From Vibrio hepatarius (GTDB lineage Bacteria; Pseudomonadota; Gammaproteobacteria; Enterobacterales; Vibrionaceae): a stretch of 64,000 bases of DNA. The translations under genes and the position numbers were made by a program. Location of the stretch: contig NZ_JAHKPM010000050.1 in NCBI RefSeq assembly GCF_018860525.1, positions 1 through 64,000 on the forward strand, given 5' to 3'. Positions 60,105 through 64,000 of the stretch are shown here, in pieces. The notes under the pieces are model-generated. The model was not told where the DNA came from and ran no database searches. It was given only the letters and a program-made list of their open reading frames with translations. Each line of letters opens with the position of its first letter. The first letter of the stretch is position 1.

Positions 60105-60643
60105 TGTTGAAGCAGATAAGGCGTGTTCTCGTTTCATTTTTTACTTGCCTAACCATAGTCGCCTGTACAGCTGACATAGATGATTATAGAGATACCCAGC
60201 CTAATTTTGAGCTTTTTGAATACTTTAATGGAAAATCAACGGCATGGGGTATGATACAAGATTACACTGCACTTCAAACTCGTCGTTTTGAAGTGTCAAT
60301 CATTGGTACGGTTGATGGTAATACACTAACCCTCGTCGAGGATTTCGTGTTCGATGATGGTGAAGAGACGCAACGAATCTGGCAAATTGAGCGTCTTGCT
60401 TCTGGTCAGTATCAAGGCAGGGCAGATGATATTATTGGTATCGCTACAGGTATAGTAGAAGGTAACGCACTTCGCTGGCAATATGATTTTGAGCTTCAAC
60501 TTGAAGATTCGAGTGTCGTGGTTGCTTTTGATGATTGGTTATATCGCCAAGATGAAAATCATGTTTTCAATCTAACCAAAATTAAGAAATTTGGTATTGA
60601 GGTTGGACAAATAACATTACTTTTCCAAAAAGTATCTCAATAG
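60104..60643 (+). CDS. DUF3833 lipoprotein
   Basis: 179 aa with a lipobox (LTIVAC, Cys near residue 21), so membrane-anchored. Motifs FEYFNGKSTAWGMIQDY and WQIERLASGQYQGRADD are the DUF3833 pattern. ATG overlaps the previous stop (TAATG). Last gene of the operon. Confidence 0.85.
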   Translation: MLKQIRRVLVSFFTCLTIVACTADIDDYRDTQPNFELFEYFNGKSTAWGMIQDYTALQTRRFEVSIIGTVDGNTLTLVEDFVFDDGEETQRIWQIERLASGQYQGRADDIIGIATGIVEGNALRWQYDFELQLEDSSVVVAFDDWLYRQDENHVFNLTKIKKFGIEVGQITLLFQKVSQ

Positions 60644-60666
60644 CTGGGGCTCGATATGTAACAAAG

Positions 60667-60696
60667 AAAAAGGATGGCGTGACAGCCATCCTTTTT
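60667..60696. terminator. Bidirectional terminator between the lipid operon and purB
   Basis: AAAAGGATGGC / GCCATCCTTTT stem with flanking A and T tracts, serving two convergent units. Confidence 0.85.
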
Positions 60697-60716
60697 ATAT
60701 TGGTTCTTTAAAGTGC

Positions 60717-62176
<1,460 letters not shown>

Positions 62177-62228
62177 AGAGAGGGTTTTTATTGAAAAATT
62201 CAGCTCATCTTTGCTTGAATCGTGATTT

Positions 62229-62846
62229 TTATAATCTTGCCAATAGTATTTGAGCTTGTTCAACCATTTTCTTTCTTCCGAAAATAAGCTGTCGTCTTTT
62301 GCCACCGACTTGGTGCCACAAAACGGTGCTACGAATACCTGATAGCAACAGAGCTCTAACTTTATCCTGATTACTTGTTTGTTGTAATACAGACGGTGTA
62401 CCCGTTACTTGTATTCTCGGTCCTATTGGGCTGATCACATCAAGGTATATACTGGCTAAATTGCTAAGCATTTGAGCGTCGAGTAACTCAAAATGGTTGA
62501 GCTGTCTTTCAAGCATTTGGATGCGATCACCCAGCTGGGACATCGCATCTTTACGTGCCCTTAATTTACGCTCAAGAGCCATCAAACTGATGATGTAGCG
62601 AGTTATCTCACTACCGGATGGCGTGCTGTCAATGCCTTTTACGAGATATTCAAGGCCTATTTTTAAGTTTGATTCTTCACCGTAAACACCCAAAGTATTA
62701 ACTGGGTTAGTGTTTAAGATAGCTTTTAATGATGCTTCAAACGCGTCAGAGTCACAGTGACCATTTTGCGCGACTTGTTGGACAAGTGCCACAGCTTGGC
62801 AAATTCCAGCAAATGCAATAGTTCGGTCGTAAAGTGCATTAGTCAC
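62229..62846 (-). CDS. hflD: High-frequency lysogenization protein HflD
   Basis: 205 aa helical protein, same order as in E. coli (mnmA-hflD-purB). Recognised from [26 protein letters not shown] and the C-terminal [21 protein letters not shown]. Peripheral membrane protein; binds lambda CII in E. coli, native role unclear. Confidence 0.93.
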   Translation of the reverse strand: MTNALYDRTIAFAGICQAVALVQQVAQNGHCDSDAFEASLKAILNTNPVNTLGVYGEESNLKIGLEYLVKGIDSTPSGSEITRYIISLMALERKLRARKDAMSQLGDRIQMLERQLNHFELLDAQMLSNLASIYLDVISPIGPRIQVTGTPSVLQQTSNQDKVRALLLSGIRSTVLWHQVGGKRRQLIFGRKKMVEQAQILLARL

Positions 62847-62871
62847 AGATATTACTCCTCAAATACGTTGC

Positions 62872-63993
62872 TTAAATACGTTCTTTGATGATGCCACCAC
62901 CGAGACATACATCCCCTTGGTAAAATACTGCCGATTGACCGGGCGTGACAGCAATTTGAGGTTCATCAAAGATGACTTTAATTGTAGTGTCATCGATTGG
63001 AATTATGGTGCATGAAATATCAGTCTGGCGATAGCGTGTTTTCACGGAACATTGTTGTGGTGATGTGATAGTTTGACGATTAACCCAATGGAGCTGTGAT
63101 GCAATTAAGCCTTGAGACTTTAATAAAGGATGATCAGCACCTTGGACAGCAATAAGAACATTTCGCTTTAGATTTTTATCTGCAACATACCAAGGTTCTT
63201 CGGTACCTGTGCCACCTTTTTGGCCACCTATGTGTAACCCCTTTCTCTGACCAAGTGTATGATACATTAGGCCTTGGTGTTCGCCGACAACTTTACCTTC
63301 TGGAGTCTCAATTTTCCCAGGTTGAGCAGGTAGATAACGTGATAAAAAGTCAGTAAATTTACGTTCACCAATAAAACAAATCCCGGTTGAATCCTTTTTC
63401 TTTGCCGTAATAAGGCCTTGTTCTTCGGCTATTTTTCTCACTTCTAGTTTGTCTAGTTCACCTACAGGGAAAAGGCTACGAGATATTTGCTCGCAGCTTA
63501 AAGTATACAAAAAATAACTTTGATCTTTGTTGCCGTCCAAACCTCGCAGCATTTTTATTTCTTCCAGATTGTCTGAAAAAGTCCGACGTACATAATGACC
63601 CATAGCAATGAAATCGGCGTCAAGCACTTCATCAGAAAATTCAAGAAAAGCTTTGAATTTTATTTCCTTATTACAAAGGATATCGGGATTTGGAGTTCGG
63701 CCAGCCTTATATTCTGCTAGGAAGTATTCGAATACATTGTCCCAATATTCTGCAGCAAAGTTTATTTTGTGCAGGTGGATATCTAGTTTGTCACAGACTG
63801 CTTGCGCGTCTGCTAAATCTTCAGCAGCAGTACAGTACTCTTCATTGTCATCTTCTTCCCAATTTTTCATAAACAGACCTTCAACCTGATAGCCCTGTTG
63901 CTTGAGAAGGTAGGCGGAAACGGATGAGTCGACTCCACCAGACATACCCACGATGACTTTCTTTTTACTGTTATCAGTACAGTTCTGAGACAT
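62872..63993 (-). CDS. mnmA: tRNA-specific 2-thiouridylase MnmA
   Basis: 373 aa, complete; its start lies 7 bp from the right edge. PP-loop GMSGGVDSS (16-24), catalytic cysteines in [12 protein letters not shown] and [11 protein letters not shown], and GHYVRR. Makes 2-thiouridine at tRNA position 34. Leads the mnmA-hflD-purB string. Confidence 0.97.
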   Translation of the reverse strand: MSQNCTDNSKKKVIVGMSGGVDSSVSAYLLKQQGYQVEGLFMKNWEEDDNEEYCTAAEDLADAQAVCDKLDIHLHKINFAAEYWDNVFEYFLAEYKAGRTPNPDILCNKEIKFKAFLEFSDEVLDADFIAMGHYVRRTFSDNLEEIKMLRGLDGNKDQSYFLYTLSCEQISRSLFPVGELDKLEVRKIAEEQGLITAKKKDSTGICFIGERKFTDFLSRYLPAQPGKIETPEGKVVGEHQGLMYHTLGQRKGLHIGGQKGGTGTEEPWYVADKNLKRNVLIAVQGADHPLLKSQGLIASQLHWVNRQTITSPQQCSVKTRYRQTDISCTIIPIDDTTIKVIFDEPQIAVTPGQSAVFYQGDVCLGGGIIKERI

Positions 63994-64000
63994 TACAAAA

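Overview
The window looks like a chromosomal segment of a marine gammaproteobacterium of the genus Vibrio or a close relative. The grounds are the gene order priC/ybaM-like/roxA, psrA-fadE, fabV, divergent bioA and bioBFCD, a DUF2999 gene, htpX, a fatty-acid-modification operon (SDR, flavin oxidase, DUF1365, Cfa, DUF2878, chalcone-isomerase-like, DUF3833) and mnmA-hflD-purB. Species cannot be fixed from the sequence alone. I saw no rRNA, tRNA, transposase, integrase, CRISPR array or RTX repeats.

Left edge (1-701): the start of a secreted GDA1/CD39-type nucleoside phosphatase (apyrase) on the minus strand, cut by the window edge.

Accessory island (about 930-33290): five plus-strand genes forming an A-B-A-a-B array of very large, mosaic, toxin-like proteins without signal peptides. 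Type A proteins (3785 and 3532 residues from their GTG starts) share a helical N-terminus with the motif SGLTSIETNR, one or two HExxH metalloprotease-like modules (M91/NleD-like), a predicted membrane hairpin, and shuffled C-terminal cassettes. The cassettes are a duplicated OspG/NleH-like kinase module, a caspase-fold-like His/Cys module with identical 44-residue spacing in both proteins, an inositol-polyphosphate-kinase-like module in one and a ParB-like tail in the other. Type B proteins (1273 and 1791 residues) share a front half and membrane hairpin resembling Pasteurella multocida toxin. They end in a PMT-C3-like deamidase plus Stv domain (first) or a YopT-like cysteine protease plus an unrecognised region (second). 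The small 'a' gene is a 134-residue free-standing copy of the type A N-terminus. The three type A starts carry a common upstream block about 85 bp long.

Housekeeping half (33300-64000): a PPC/DUF296 protein, a DUF1496 protein and a PLP enzyme. Next come psrA-fadE behind FadR-like and PsrA-like operators, fabV, and xthA. A minus-strand set follows (TSUP permease, priC, ybaM-like, roxA), then dinG, a general porin and a DUF2057 protein. The biotin genes are next (bioA against bioB-bioF-bioC-bioD, tightly overlapped), then DUF2999, htpX and the membrane-lipid operon preceded by TGTACA repeats. The window ends with mnmA-hflD-purB, with a PurR box in front of purB.

The island is the part most likely to hold undescribed biology: two linked toxin scaffolds that appear to exchange effector cassettes at a conserved GWGSxRxP linker. 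All domain calls rest on motifs read by eye; no profile or structure search was run.
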